Below, piece after piece: positions 1-7,721 of a DNA stretch of 23,082 bases. The stretch lies in assembly GCA_022600255.1 (NCBI GenBank), contig JAHZKU010000085.1, positions 1-23,082 of the forward strand, given 5' to 3'. Made by a program: the position numbers and the translations under genes. Origin of the DNA: Actinomycetes bacterium (GTDB lineage Bacteria > Actinomycetota > Actinomycetes > S36-B12 > GCA-2699445). The notes beneath the pieces were generated by a model, which made no database searches, was not told the origin of the DNA, and saw only the letters and a program-made list of their open reading frames with translations. Positions within the stretch are counted from its first letter, which is position 1; each line of letters opens with the position of its first letter.

Positions 1-33
1 CTGGCCGGACGGTTGGCGGTTCGCGGCCACCAG

Positions 34-744
34 TCACTTGCGAGTGCGGGTCTCCACACTCACCGCACCGTCATCAGCGATATGGCCGATCAGCACCTCA
101 TCGGCCATGTTCAAGAAAAGGCCGTTCTCCAGCACCCCAGGGATATTGTTGATCGTCGATTCCAGCTTCTCCGGGTCCGGGATCGCTGAGAATCGCGTAT
201 CCAGAATCAAGTTTCCTTCATCTGTCACCACGGGTCCGGCCTTGCGGACGGCCATCCGGAGCTCCGGATCCCCATCTAGGTCACGCAGTTTCGCAGCGAC
301 CTGCCGGTAAGCCTCGGGAACCACCTCGACCGGCACCGGCATGGAGCTGCCTAGCTGGTCCACCAACTTGCCTGCGTCGACCACAATGACGAGCCGGTCG
401 ACGCGAGAATCCACCAGTTTCTCCCGCGTCTGACAGCCGCCGCCGCCCTTGACCAGATTCAAGTTGGAGTCGACCTCGTCAGCTCCATCAATACCCAAAT
501 CGATCCGATCCACGTCGTTGAGCTGCTGTTGCGGAATACCGAAACCCTGCGCAAGCACCGAGGACTGGAAGGACGTACACACCGCCGTCAGGTTGGTCAG
601 TTCACCGTTCTGCCAACGTTGACCGACATCTTTGATCATGTACTCGGCCGTGGAACCCGAGCCAAGGCCGAGCGTCATTCCGGACTCCACAAGCTGAGCA
701 GACACTTGACCCACTTTGGCTTTCATTTGGGCTACCGGATCCAT
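34..744 (-). CDS. rpiA: Ribose-5-phosphate isomerase A
   Basis: Interconverts ribose 5-phosphate and ribulose 5-phosphate in the cytosolic non-oxidative pentose phosphate pathway. The 236-aa product shows the RpiA signatures: the phosphate-binding GSGST loop (residues 28-32), DGADE (86-90) with the two catalytic aspartates, and KGGGG..TREK (99-109) with the general-base Glu at about 108. Length fits the family (about 220-240). I chose the ATG at 744 because its N-terminus aligns in length with E. coli RpiA and a GGTGGGA purine run lies about 7 nt upstream. An in-frame GTG at 774 would add ten residues (MSKCEWWDVL) with no family support. A TAGAGT box at 789-794 on the minus strand could be its -10. 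The gene is divergent from the fructokinase gene across about 340 bases. Identification is secure; only the start is open. Confidence 0.95.
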   Translation of the reverse strand: MDPVAQMKAKVGQVSAQLVESGMTLGLGSGSTAEYMIKDVGQRWQNGELTNLTAVCTSFQSSVLAQGFGIPQQQLNDVDRIDLGIDGADEVDSNLNLVKGGGGCQTREKLVDSRVDRLVIVVDAGKLVDQLGSSMPVPVEVVPEAYRQVAAKLRDLDGDPELRMAVRKAGPVVTDEGNLILDTRFSAIPDPEKLESTINNIPGVLENGLFLNMADEVLIGHIADDGAVSVETRTRK

Positions 745-1086
745 CAGGACATCCCACCACTCGCATTTCGACACACTGTCTTCGCCAGACTCTAGTACGT
801 CTGCGCGGCGGACACGGAACCAGCACGCAGAAACCGAGCAACTGAGCCAGCGCGGAGAACCTCGGTCTGCCGGTCCTGACTGTCACACTGGCTGGCACGA
901 TGCGAGTCGATCTAGCGTACATGCCCTGAGAATGCGTTCCTGGAGACTCCAGCGCCAGGCGGTCCGCCCTAGTCAGCCGGCGGCGAGGTCACCTTCAGCA
1001 CGCGCGACATGTGGCTTGGCTGTTCGGCATGCTTACGCCCGGCGCGTCCGACACAATCGCAGTACAGGACAACGGTGAGGAGTACT
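745..1086. other. Intergenic region between divergent rpiA and fructokinase
   Basis: About 340 bases with no convincing gene. Open frames here on either strand are low-complexity Arg/Ser/Pro-rich shadows. It presumably holds both divergent promoters. Visible elements are a TAGAGT -10-like box for rpiA at 789-794 (minus strand) and a short perfect inverted repeat CTGGAG-A-CTCCAG at 940-952. A GAGGAG ribosome binding site at 1077-1082 belongs to the fructokinase gene. No tRNA or riboswitch fold was recognised. Confidence 0.4.
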
Positions 1087-2028
1087 GTGCCACGAGAACT
1101 CCTAGCTGGTATTGAAACCGGTGGAACGAAAATCGTCTGCGCCGTCGCGGAATCCCCCGATGAGATCCTGGCGCACACTGCTTTCCCCACTGGAACAGAT
1201 CCTCAGGTGGCCATGCGCACCGCAGCGGAGTTCTTCGCCGATCAGGCCCACCAGCTCTCCGGCAACGTGGCCGGACTAGGCATCGCCAGCTTCGGGCCGT
1301 GTGATCCCGATCCCGCTTCTGGCACCTACGGCTATGTGACGTCGACCCCGAAGCCCGGCTGGGCCCAAGCCGACGTGCTGGGCTTGGCCCTGCAAGCCCG
1401 GGTGTTGGCGGGTGACGGCGAGATTGCGGTCGGTTTCGACACCGATGTCGGCGCTGCAGCATTAGCCGAGGCAAGGTACGGAGCGGGCCGAGGGCTTGCC
1501 GATCTGATCTATCTGACGATCGGCACGGGCATTGGCGGCGGCGCCGTTGTGGATGGTGGCATCCTGCATGGATTGATTCACCCCGAGATGGGCCACATGC
1601 GGATTCCCCGCCCCGCAGCGGAGGTCGCCGAGTTCGCCGGCGTGTGCCCCTATCACGGTGATTGCTGGGAAGGGATCGCTGCGGGACCAGCGATCCAGGC
1701 CCGCTGGGAACAACCTGGACAGGACCTGCCCAACGATCACCCGGCTTGGGACCTCGAGGCGGACTACGTCGCGCTGGGCCTACACAACCTCGTTGTCACG
1801 CTGTCGCCAGAACGCATCATCTTGGGGGGCGGCGTTGGCTCCTCACCCAACGTGCTCACCAAAGTGCGGCGGAAACTCCTGGAGTCACTGGCTGGCTACG
1901 TTGATTCCCCCGCGATCCTGGCCGACATCGACAGCTATGTGGTGGCACCCGAGCTCGGCGACTTCGCCGGGGTCACAGGAGCGCTGGAACTCGCCCGTCT
2001 AGCCAGAGAGCAGAACCACGATGGTTGA
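1087..2028 (+). CDS. ROK-family fructokinase
   Basis: ATP-dependent sugar kinase, most likely fructokinase (fructose to fructose 6-phosphate), cytosolic. The 313-aa product starts ELLAGIETGGTK, the ROK phosphate-1 loop, and has the catalytic Asp in FDTDVGAAAL (D120), the phosphate-2 loop TIGTGIGGG (144-152), and a zinc site formed by the His of HPEMGH (H170) plus CPYHGDC (C187, H190, C193). The CPYHGDCxEG form is characteristic of the YdhR/GmuE-type fructokinase branch of ROK rather than of glucokinase or NagK. I chose GTG 1087 because GAGGAG lies 4 nt upstream and the protein then begins just before the first beta-strand; an upstream ATG at 1009 would add 26 unrelated residues. It lies directly upstream of the PLP enzyme gene, whose start region touches its stop, so the two are probably cotranscribed. 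Substrate is inferred from family resemblance. Confidence 0.88.
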   Translation: MPRELLAGIETGGTKIVCAVAESPDEILAHTAFPTGTDPQVAMRTAAEFFADQAHQLSGNVAGLGIASFGPCDPDPASGTYGYVTSTPKPGWAQADVLGLALQARVLAGDGEIAVGFDTDVGAAALAEARYGAGRGLADLIYLTIGTGIGGGAVVDGGILHGLIHPEMGHMRIPRPAAEVAEFAGVCPYHGDCWEGIAAGPAIQARWEQPGQDLPNDHPAWDLEADYVALGLHNLVVTLSPERIILGGGVGSSPNVLTKVRRKLLESLAGYVDSPAILADIDSYVVAPELGDFAGVTGALELARLAREQNHDG

Positions 2029-2045
2029 GGGGCGAGGTCTTCGAA

Positions 2046-3017
2046 GTGCTGGCTGATCTCGCGTCGGTCGATCTGGCTGCTCGCAACACACCGCTGCAAC
2101 GCGTCGATGCGTTGGGCCGCTCGCTGGGGCTGCCCGACGGGCAACTCTGGCTCAAACGCGACGATCTCACCGGGGTGGCCGCAGGTGGCAACAAGGCCCG
2201 GAAGTTGGAATACCTGGTCGCTGATGCGCTAGCCAGCGGCGCCGACACGTTAGTGACCACCGGTGCCGCCCAAAGTAACCATGTACGCGCCACGGCCGCG
2301 GTGGCGCGACAGTTTGATCTGCGCTGCGTGGCGGTACTGTCAACGCTTGGGAAGCAGCACACCGCTGAGGGCAATTTGATCTTGGATGATCTCTTCGATC
2401 TTGAGGTGGTTTGGTGCGGACCCAAAGACCGTGAGGTCACCATGGCCCGGGTTTGTGGTGAACTCGTTGACGAGAATCGCCGGCCTTACCCGATTCCACT
2501 GGGCGGCACCAGTCCGCTTGGCGCCGCCGGCTACATTGCCGCAGCGCAAGAAATCGAAGCGGCGCTACCGGGCGCCATCGTGGCCTGTGCGGTGGGGACA
2601 GGAGGCACCCACGCGGGCCTTTCCGTCGGGCTGGGTAGCTACGACCGGGTGTGGGGCTTCGACGTCGCGGCCGTACCCGGCTTAAAGGATCGACTACCAG
2701 AGATCACCGAACAGACCGCCCGGCTCACCGGCTTTCCGAGCCCGCAAGGTCGGTGGTGGGTAGACCATAGCCAGGCCACCGCCCCGTACGGGCAACCCAC
2801 GCCCGCCGCGCATGATGCGATTCGGTTAGTCGCGCGCACCACCGGGTTGGTCTTGGACCCGGTGTATACCGGCCGCGCGATGGCCGGCCTCATGTCCCGA
2901 CTGGCCGATGGTCCCTCACCCAGCGCCCCCATCGTCTTCGTCCACACCGGTGGGATGCCCGCATTGTTCACCGAACGTTACGCGCCCTGGTTTCGTGTTC
3001 CGCAATCGTACGACTAA
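2046..3017 (+). CDS. D-cysteine desulfhydrase / ACC-deaminase-family PLP enzyme
   Basis: Fold-type II pyridoxal-phosphate enzyme. D-cysteine desulfhydrases (DcyD) convert D-cysteine to pyruvate, H2S and ammonia; ACC deaminases are close relatives. The PLP lysine lies in GGNKARKLEY (K50) and the nucleophilic serine in QSNH (S77). The two positions that separate the families are Thr here: YTGR (T275) and HTGG (T301). ACC deaminases carry Glu and Leu (YEGK, HLGG), so a desulfhydrase-type activity is favoured. The 323-aa length is normal. I prefer GTG 2046, about 8 nt after GGCGAGG. A TTG at 2025, overlapping the fructokinase stop, would add seven residues but has a poor ribosome site. It is probably the second gene of an operon with the fructokinase; no metabolic link between the two is obvious. 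Confidence 0.87.
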   Translation: MLADLASVDLAARNTPLQRVDALGRSLGLPDGQLWLKRDDLTGVAAGGNKARKLEYLVADALASGADTLVTTGAAQSNHVRATAAVARQFDLRCVAVLSTLGKQHTAEGNLILDDLFDLEVVWCGPKDREVTMARVCGELVDENRRPYPIPLGGTSPLGAAGYIAAAQEIEAALPGAIVACAVGTGGTHAGLSVGLGSYDRVWGFDVAAVPGLKDRLPEITEQTARLTGFPSPQGRWWVDHSQATAPYGQPTPAAHDAIRLVARTTGLVLDPVYTGRAMAGLMSRLADGPSPSAPIVFVHTGGMPALFTERYAPWFRVPQSYD

Positions 3018-3136
3018 GCCCAATCGTTGGCCGGCCACCCAGCCGGTGGGCACTGCGGCGCCGCCGCTGCGGACAATAATCCTGGATCTTTGCTGGGCAG
3101 CGCACAAACGCAGGACGGGCATGGAGACAATGGAGC

Positions 3137-3934
3137 ATGCCCATCGTTTCTTATCGCATGGAAGATACCGTCGCCACCTTGCAGATCTCCCGACCGGACC
3201 GGCGCAATGCCCTCAACCACGCGGGTGTGGCTGAGTTGCTCAGTGGCGTTGATTCCGCCGTTGCCGACGGCGCCCGGGTTTTGGTCATCACCGGCGATGC
3301 CGGACACTTCTGCGCCGGAGCAGACCTGAAGGAACTGGAGGATCTTACTTTCACCCGACTCCTGCGCAAAGCCCTAGACGCGTTGGCGGAGACCCCATTC
3401 CCCACGATCGCTGCCATTGAAGGCTCCTGCATGGGTCTAGGTGCACAGATCGCGTTGGCCTGCGACCTCCGCGTCGCCGACGAGAGCGCCCGCTTCGCCG
3501 TTCCGGTTGCCAAACTGGGGCTCATGGTTGATCACTGGACCTTGCAGCGGTTGGCCCTGTTGGTTGGTCACTCGATGGCCCGCTGGTTGACGATGACAGC
3601 AAAACCAATCACCGCAGAACAGGCGGCCGCGACCGGATTCGTTCACGAGATCCTTCCCGCGCCGCCGCAGGATGACTCCGCACCCGCGCCTGTCGCGGGG
3701 GTGGCCCCAGTACTAAGCCACGCGACAGCGCTCGCCCACCACATCACGTTGCTGGCACCACTGTCGTTGGCCGGCACCAAGCGGGGGTTGAATCAACTGG
3801 AGCGAGATTCGGGGCAACTAGACCCGAACGCCGAATATGTTTCGGCCTTTGAGTTGGCGTGGGCGTCTGAGGACCTTAAAGAGGGCCAAGCCGCTTTCAC
3901 TGAGCGACGCCGCCCGAATTTCCGCGGGGCTTGA
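3137..3934 (+). CDS. EchA6-like crotonase-fold protein lacking both catalytic glutamates
   Basis: Enoyl-CoA hydratase/isomerase superfamily, 265 aa. The CoA-binding oxyanion-hole segments are present: FCAGADLKEL (58-67) and SCMGLGAQIALACD (97-110). The two hydratase glutamates (E144 and E164 of rat mitochondrial hydratase) align with Q104 and V124, so hydration by the classical mechanism is unlikely. The segment VAKLGLMVDHWTLQRL and the C-terminal RPNFRGA closely resemble mycobacterial EchA6, a non-catalytic protein reported to bind acyl-CoA and pass it to FAS-II. An Ala/Pro-rich insertion sits around residues 173-192. A GGAGA lies about 9 nt before the ATG. It follows the desulfhydrase gene by about 120 bases. 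Acyl-CoA binding is inferred; another crotonase reaction using different residues (for example D132) is possible. Confidence 0.85.
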   Translation: MPIVSYRMEDTVATLQISRPDRRNALNHAGVAELLSGVDSAVADGARVLVITGDAGHFCAGADLKELEDLTFTRLLRKALDALAETPFPTIAAIEGSCMGLGAQIALACDLRVADESARFAVPVAKLGLMVDHWTLQRLALLVGHSMARWLTMTAKPITAEQAAATGFVHEILPAPPQDDSAPAPVAGVAPVLSHATALAHHITLLAPLSLAGTKRGLNQLERDSGQLDPNAEYVSAFELAWASEDLKEGQAAFTERRRPNFRGA

Positions 3935-3988
3935 ATCGACTGTGATCCAAGCAACAGCGTGAGCGCGGGGATCGACGTGCCCAGTCTC

Positions 3989-4004
3989 ACACCATCGCAG
4001 GTGT
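3989..4004 (+). other. Short hairpin in the 5' region of the lysozyme-like gene
   Basis: ACACC-ATCGCA-GGTGT forms a 5-bp stem with a 6-nt loop about 30 nt upstream of the ATG at 4035. It could be chance. The leader does not show the motifs of a c-di-AMP (ydaO) riboswitch, which often precedes such actinobacterial cell-wall hydrolase genes. Confidence 0.15.
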
Positions 4005-4034
4005 AGGCCTCACACCAGCGGGGATGCCGCCCGC

Positions 4035-4511
4035 ATGAAGAAAACTCAGAAAGTCTTCGCCACGGTCACGGCCGCAGTTGTGTTGGCGGCTGGAGCAGCT
4101 GGTGCGGTTGGGATCGGTGCTGCTAGCGCTGCTGTCGAGCCAGCGCAACTACAGGCAACGCAAGCTAAGTTCAAGATCCAACTGCCCGGGCCGGAGTTCG
4201 GATCGGTGGCCCACTCACAGGCATTCGCACAGCGATACATGGCCGAGAACTACGGGTGGGGCGCCGGCGAGTTCGACGCACTGGTGCAGTTGTGGAACAA
4301 CGAGTCCGGCTGGAACCACAAACTCGCCAACCCGTCCTCGGGCGCCTACGGGATTCCGCAGTCGCTCCCCGGTTCCAAGATGAGTGCCACGGGCCGGGAC
4401 TGGCAGACGAACCCGGAGACGCAGATCAAGTGGGGTTTGCAGTACATCCAATCCACCTATGGCACTCCTTCGGGAGCACTTAGCCACTTCAACAGCAACA
4501 ACTGGTACTGA
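4035..4511 (+). CDS. Secreted lytic transglycosylase-like protein (lysozyme fold)
   Basis: Small exported peptidoglycan-acting protein, 158 aa. Residues 1-32 form a Sec signal peptide: a basic MKKTQK start, an Ala/Val-rich core and a predicted cleavage after ASA (A32). The C-terminal part is a goose-lysozyme/SLT-like domain: WNNESGWN carries the likely catalytic Glu (E90), followed by SSGAYGIPQSLPGSKM, WGLQYIQSTYGTPSGAL and a terminal Trp-Tyr. Many actinobacterial secreted transglycosylases share this 'NESGW...GAYGIPQ...QI.WGL.YI...YG.P..A' layout. It probably cleaves the MurNAc-GlcNAc glycan backbone. A weak purine run (GGGGA) lies about 10 nt upstream of the ATG. It stands alone between the crotonase and DUF255 genes and is a separate family from the Rpf gene at 13071-13541. 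Confidence 0.88.
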   Translation: MKKTQKVFATVTAAVVLAAGAAGAVGIGAASAAVEPAQLQATQAKFKIQLPGPEFGSVAHSQAFAQRYMAENYGWGAGEFDALVQLWNNESGWNHKLANPSSGAYGIPQSLPGSKMSATGRDWQTNPETQIKWGLQYIQSTYGTPSGALSHFNSNNWY

Positions 4512-4573
4512 CCAGAGCTGACTTACGGCCTACTGGCCCTCGGTTTCCCCTCACGATTCAGTACGCTGGCCTC

Positions 4574-4592
4574 AAGTCGGACGTACCGACTT
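4574..4592 (+). terminator. Possible stem-loop terminator after the lysozyme-like gene
   Basis: A perfect 7-bp inverted repeat AAGTCGG-ACGTA-CCGACTT with a 5-nt loop lies 62 bases after the stop at 4511 and before the DUF255 gene. There is no real T-tract, so any intrinsic termination would be weak; it may instead stabilise the 3' end. Confidence 0.35.
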
Positions 4593-4716
4593 CGACCTGA
4601 AATCACCGATGCCCGAGCGAGCCCTAGTGCTAACCCGCACCTAGGCCCGCGCTGATTGCGCCAACCGCCGGCGATGTCGTGGATTCAGGGTTCGTAGGCA
4701 GCCAGCAGGGATCACC

Positions 4717-6747
4717 ATGAATCGGCTTCGCAGCGCCACCTCGCCATACCTCCAGCAGCACGCGGACAACCCCGTGGACTGGTGGGAGTGGAGTCCGCAG
4801 GCTTTCGCGGCCGCCGAGCAGCGCGATGTCCCGGTGTTCCTCAGCGTTGGGTATGCCGCCTGCCACTGGTGTCATGTCATGGCCCACGAGTCTTTCGAGG
4901 ACCCCACTGTGGCGGCGTTGCTGAACGAGAACTTTGTATCGATCAAGGTTGACCGGGAAGAACGCCCCGATGTGGACGCGCTGTACATGCGAGCAACCCA
5001 GGCGCTGACGGGTCAAGGCGGCTGGCCCATGACCGTGTTCCTGGACCCCGCTGGCCGACCGTTCTACGCTGGCACCTACTTCCCACCTGAGCCCCGGCAC
5101 GGCATGCCCAGTTTCACTGAACTCCTGCTGGGGATCAGCCGGGTCTGGTCATCCGAGCGGGACCGGGTTAGCGGCACGGCCGAGTCCCTCACCGAGGCGA
5201 TCGCGCGACATGCCACATCCACGCAGCCAGCCCCCTCGCCGGAGGCGCCATTAGCCGACGTCCTTCGGGATGCCATGGACCAAGGTGCGGTGCTGTTGCG
5301 TAACCAGTTCGATCCCCAGCACGCAGGCTTTGGCGGTGCCCCCAAGTTTCCGCCCGGCATGGCCCTGGAGTTCTTGTTGCGCTACGAGGCTGCGACGGGG
5401 GAATCCTGGGCCCTGGACGTAGTCTCTCAAACATGCCATCGCATGGCGCGGGGCGGCATGTACGACCAGATTGGCGGTGGATTTGCCCGCTACAGTGTTG
5501 ACAACCAATGGGTAGTTCCGCACTTCGAGAAGATGTTGTACGACAACGCACTCCTGCTTCGGCTGTATGCCCACCTGTGGCGGGCTACTGGTGATCCGCT
5601 CGCGAAGCGAGTCACGGAAGAAACTGCCGAGTTCTTGCTAGTCGAACTCACCACCCCAGAGGGGGGCTTTGCCAGCGCCTTGGACGCCGACAGCGACGAA
5701 GTGATTGCCGGCGTGGGCCGCGAAGGCGCGTACTACGTTTGGGACGAAGGGACCTTGTCCGATGCTCTCGGGCCGCAAGATGCTCAGTGGGTGCAGCAGT
5801 TGTGCGCCGTGGGAAACCCACACACGTTTGAAGCCGTGAGTTCGGTGCTGCAACTGCGTTCGGATCCGGACGACTGGGCGCGGTGGGCGCGCGTTCGGGC
5901 AACGCTGGCGCAGGTGCGCAGCCGCCGGCCAGCGCCCGCCCGAGACGACAAAGTTGTTGCAGCTTGGAACGGTCTGGCCATCACCGCTCTGGTGGAGGCC
6001 GGTGGCATCCTGCAGAAACCGGCCTGGATTGCCGCTGCGCAACGCTGTGGGCAACTGTTATCTGACCTGCATGTGCAGGTCGATGGCGCTCAGACCAAGG
6101 TGGCGCGCGTCTCGCGTGACGGTTTGGTCGGTGATCCACCCGGTGTCTTGGAGGACTACGGCGCGGTAGCCAATGCCTTTCTCTCCCTCTACCAGGCCAC
6201 CGGTGAAGAGGCCTGGTTCTCCCGTGCGCGGCACCTGCTCGCCGCGGCGATGCACCGGTTCTATCCCGACGAGGGCTTTACTGATGTCGACGCGTCCGCC
6301 ACACCGCTCGTGGTGGCCGTGACCGATGTGGCCGACAACGCCTACCCCAGTGGCACCTCTTCGATCCTGGAAGCGCTGGTAACAGCTGGCACGCTCGCCC
6401 CTGACACAGACCTGCTGGCAGTCGCCGACGCCCAGCTAGCAAAGTTGGCACCGGCCGCCGGCCAGCAGCCCCGATTCGCCGGACTGTTGCTCGCCACCAT
6501 GACTGCCCGCAGCACGGGTCCGGCAGAGGTGAAGCTTTCGACAAAGGCCGAACCTCCCCTTCGCCTTGTCACCAACCTGAGTACCCGGCCTGGCCTCGTG
6601 ATCAACCCGCAGACCGGACCCGCAGACTCGGCGTCGGCCCAAGTGTGCCAAGACAATGTCTGCCTGTTGCCGACCAACGACCCCGCGGCGTTGGCCCAAG
6701 AACTGGGGGCCCGGCTCAGCTGGGGTGAACCGGCCGCTGACGACTAA
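4717..6747 (+). CDS. DUF255 / YyaL-SPATA20 family thioredoxin-domain protein
   Basis: Large conserved protein of unknown physiological role, 676 aa, the usual family length. The N-terminal thioredoxin-like domain (about 1-165) opens with the family hallmark SPYLQQHADNPVDW and carries a CHWC dithiol motif (C49, C52) in ACHWCHVM, then VDREERPDVD and GGWPMTVFLDP. The rest is an alpha/alpha six-hairpin toroid, like N-acylglucosamine 2-epimerases and glycoside hydrolases, with typical segments GGMYDQIGGGFARYSVD and VPHFEKMLYDNALL. Homologues occur from bacteria to mammals (SPATA20); roles as redox protein or sugar-binding enzyme have been suggested but not settled. No signal peptide is visible, so it is probably cytosolic. 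AGGG lies 6 nt before the ATG. It is in the same direction as the following SpoIIAA-like gene, 135 bases away. Confidence 0.92.
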   Translation: MNRLRSATSPYLQQHADNPVDWWEWSPQAFAAAEQRDVPVFLSVGYAACHWCHVMAHESFEDPTVAALLNENFVSIKVDREERPDVDALYMRATQALTGQGGWPMTVFLDPAGRPFYAGTYFPPEPRHGMPSFTELLLGISRVWSSERDRVSGTAESLTEAIARHATSTQPAPSPEAPLADVLRDAMDQGAVLLRNQFDPQHAGFGGAPKFPPGMALEFLLRYEAATGESWALDVVSQTCHRMARGGMYDQIGGGFARYSVDNQWVVPHFEKMLYDNALLLRLYAHLWRATGDPLAKRVTEETAEFLLVELTTPEGGFASALDADSDEVIAGVGREGAYYVWDEGTLSDALGPQDAQWVQQLCAVGNPHTFEAVSSVLQLRSDPDDWARWARVRATLAQVRSRRPAPARDDKVVAAWNGLAITALVEAGGILQKPAWIAAAQRCGQLLSDLHVQVDGAQTKVARVSRDGLVGDPPGVLEDYGAVANAFLSLYQATGEEAWFSRARHLLAAAMHRFYPDEGFTDVDASATPLVVAVTDVADNAYPSGTSSILEALVTAGTLAPDTDLLAVADAQLAKLAPAAGQQPRFAGLLLATMTARSTGPAEVKLSTKAEPPLRLVTNLSTRPGLVINPQTGPADSASAQVCQDNVCLLPTNDPAALAQELGARLSWGEPAADD

Positions 6748-6882
6748 CCGGACATTTGGTCGGACGGTCCTGTCCCTATCCCCCAGATGGCCTAATGATG
6801 CGTTGGTCGCCGCGCCATCGGACCCCCGCCCAGATACTCATAAAACACGGGACTGTTTGCCGAACTTAGGGGTTGTGCCGCC

Positions 6883-7233
6883 ATGATCGAAAAGCTTGCG
6901 CAGAGTCAAGGTCGCAGTATCGGTTTTCGGGTGTCCGGAGATGTCTCCAAAGCCGACTACGAGGTGCTAGACCCGGACGTTGCCCAAGTTGTCGCCGAGT
7001 ATGGGTCTGCCAACCTCTTGTGCGATTTGACCGATTTTCACTGGGAGAAGGCGGAAGCTTGGCGGTCGGACATGGACTTCGGAAAGAAGTACCACAAGAA
7101 GATCCATCGCATGGCAATCGTCGGGGACAAGCGCTGGGAAAAACTGGTCGCAGACCTCGCCAGTCCGTTCTATGCCACGGAGTCTGCCTTCTTCGCCACA
7201 CAGGCGCAGGCCTGGGACTGGCTCGGGGAGTAA
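6883..7233 (+). CDS. SpoIIAA-like (STAS-fold) protein
   Basis: A 116-aa protein with the layout of the SpoIIAA-like family (PF11964): an N-terminal strand ending in IGFRVSGDVSKADYE, a central LLCDLTDFHW, then WRSDMDFGKKYHKKIHRMAIVGDKRWEKLV and an acidic/aromatic C-terminal helix. The family shares a STAS-type fold; functions are poorly known and may include lipid binding or partner binding near membranes. There is no signal peptide. AGGGG lies about 10 nt before the ATG. Its stop is separated by only 2 bases from the ATG of the next gene (wall-anchored-type protein), so the two are almost surely translated from one mRNA. Family call is good; function unknown. Confidence 0.82.
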   Translation: MIEKLAQSQGRSIGFRVSGDVSKADYEVLDPDVAQVVAEYGSANLLCDLTDFHWEKAEAWRSDMDFGKKYHKKIHRMAIVGDKRWEKLVADLASPFYATESAFFATQAQAWDWLGE

Positions 7234-7235
7234 CC

Positions 7236-7664
7236 ATGAGACTGACTCGAGCGGTGCAGGGTGGGGTAGTTCTCTCCGCAGTGCTGCTTGGCGTTGGCAC
7301 ACCTGCAGCACTGGCCAGCCCACCGCAGGTCGGTGGGCAGACTGTACCCACCCCGACACCTACCGATCCGTTCGCCACCCCTACGCCCACACCAAGTCTG
7401 ACCGGGCCAAGCCGAGACCCGTTTAGCGGGAACGGTGGCTCAGCTAGCACGACAACACCTAGGCCTACGAGTTCGGCGACCACGACCCCATCGGCTACTG
7501 CTACCGCCACTGCAACTCGAACGCCCTCTGCAACCGCGACCAGCGGTCCGAGCCCGGCGAACACTGGCGGGGAGACGCTCGCCCTAGGTCTGCTCGGCTT
7601 TGGCTTTGTCGCCGCCGGGAGTTCGGTCCTGCTGGTGCGCCGGCAACGGGGAGCACATCATTAG
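7236..7664 (+). CDS. Small secreted Thr/Pro-rich protein with LPXTG-like sorting tail
   Basis: A 142-aa surface protein with no catalytic domain. Residues 1-28 form a signal peptide (MRLTRAVQGG start, cleavage near ALA). Residues about 38-106 are a Thr/Ser/Pro/Ala stalk with repeated TPTP and TATAT runs, likely extended and possibly O-glycosylated. Residues 107-112 read PANTGG, followed by a hydrophobic span (about 115-134) and RRQRGAHH, the three parts of a sortase wall-sorting signal. The pentapeptide PANTG departs from LPXTG and from the LAXTG of class E sortases, so it may be a divergent site or a simple membrane anchor. A strong GGGGAG lies 5 nt before the ATG. It is coupled to the SpoIIAA-like gene. 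No sortase gene is in the window. Confidence 0.82.
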   Translation: MRLTRAVQGGVVLSAVLLGVGTPAALASPPQVGGQTVPTPTPTDPFATPTPTPSLTGPSRDPFSGNGGSASTTTPRPTSSATTTPSATATATATRTPSATATSGPSPANTGGETLALGLLGFGFVAAGSSVLLVRRQRGAHH

Positions 7665-7721
7665 TTCCCAGGACCGGACCGGGTCGTTTCTGGCCGGAAC
7701 CCCCAGCGATCCACACCTGCC

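Noticed and set aside
602..922. 106-codon minus-strand frame between rpiA and fructokinase
   Set aside because: Arg/Ser/Cys-rich, overlaps the rpiA N-terminus in another frame, no recognisable family.
3018..3136. GC palindromes (TGGCCGGCCA and GCGGCGCCGC) between the PLP and crotonase genes as a terminator
   Set aside because: Short self-complementary GC runs are expected in such DNA; no T-tract and no single stable stem stands out.
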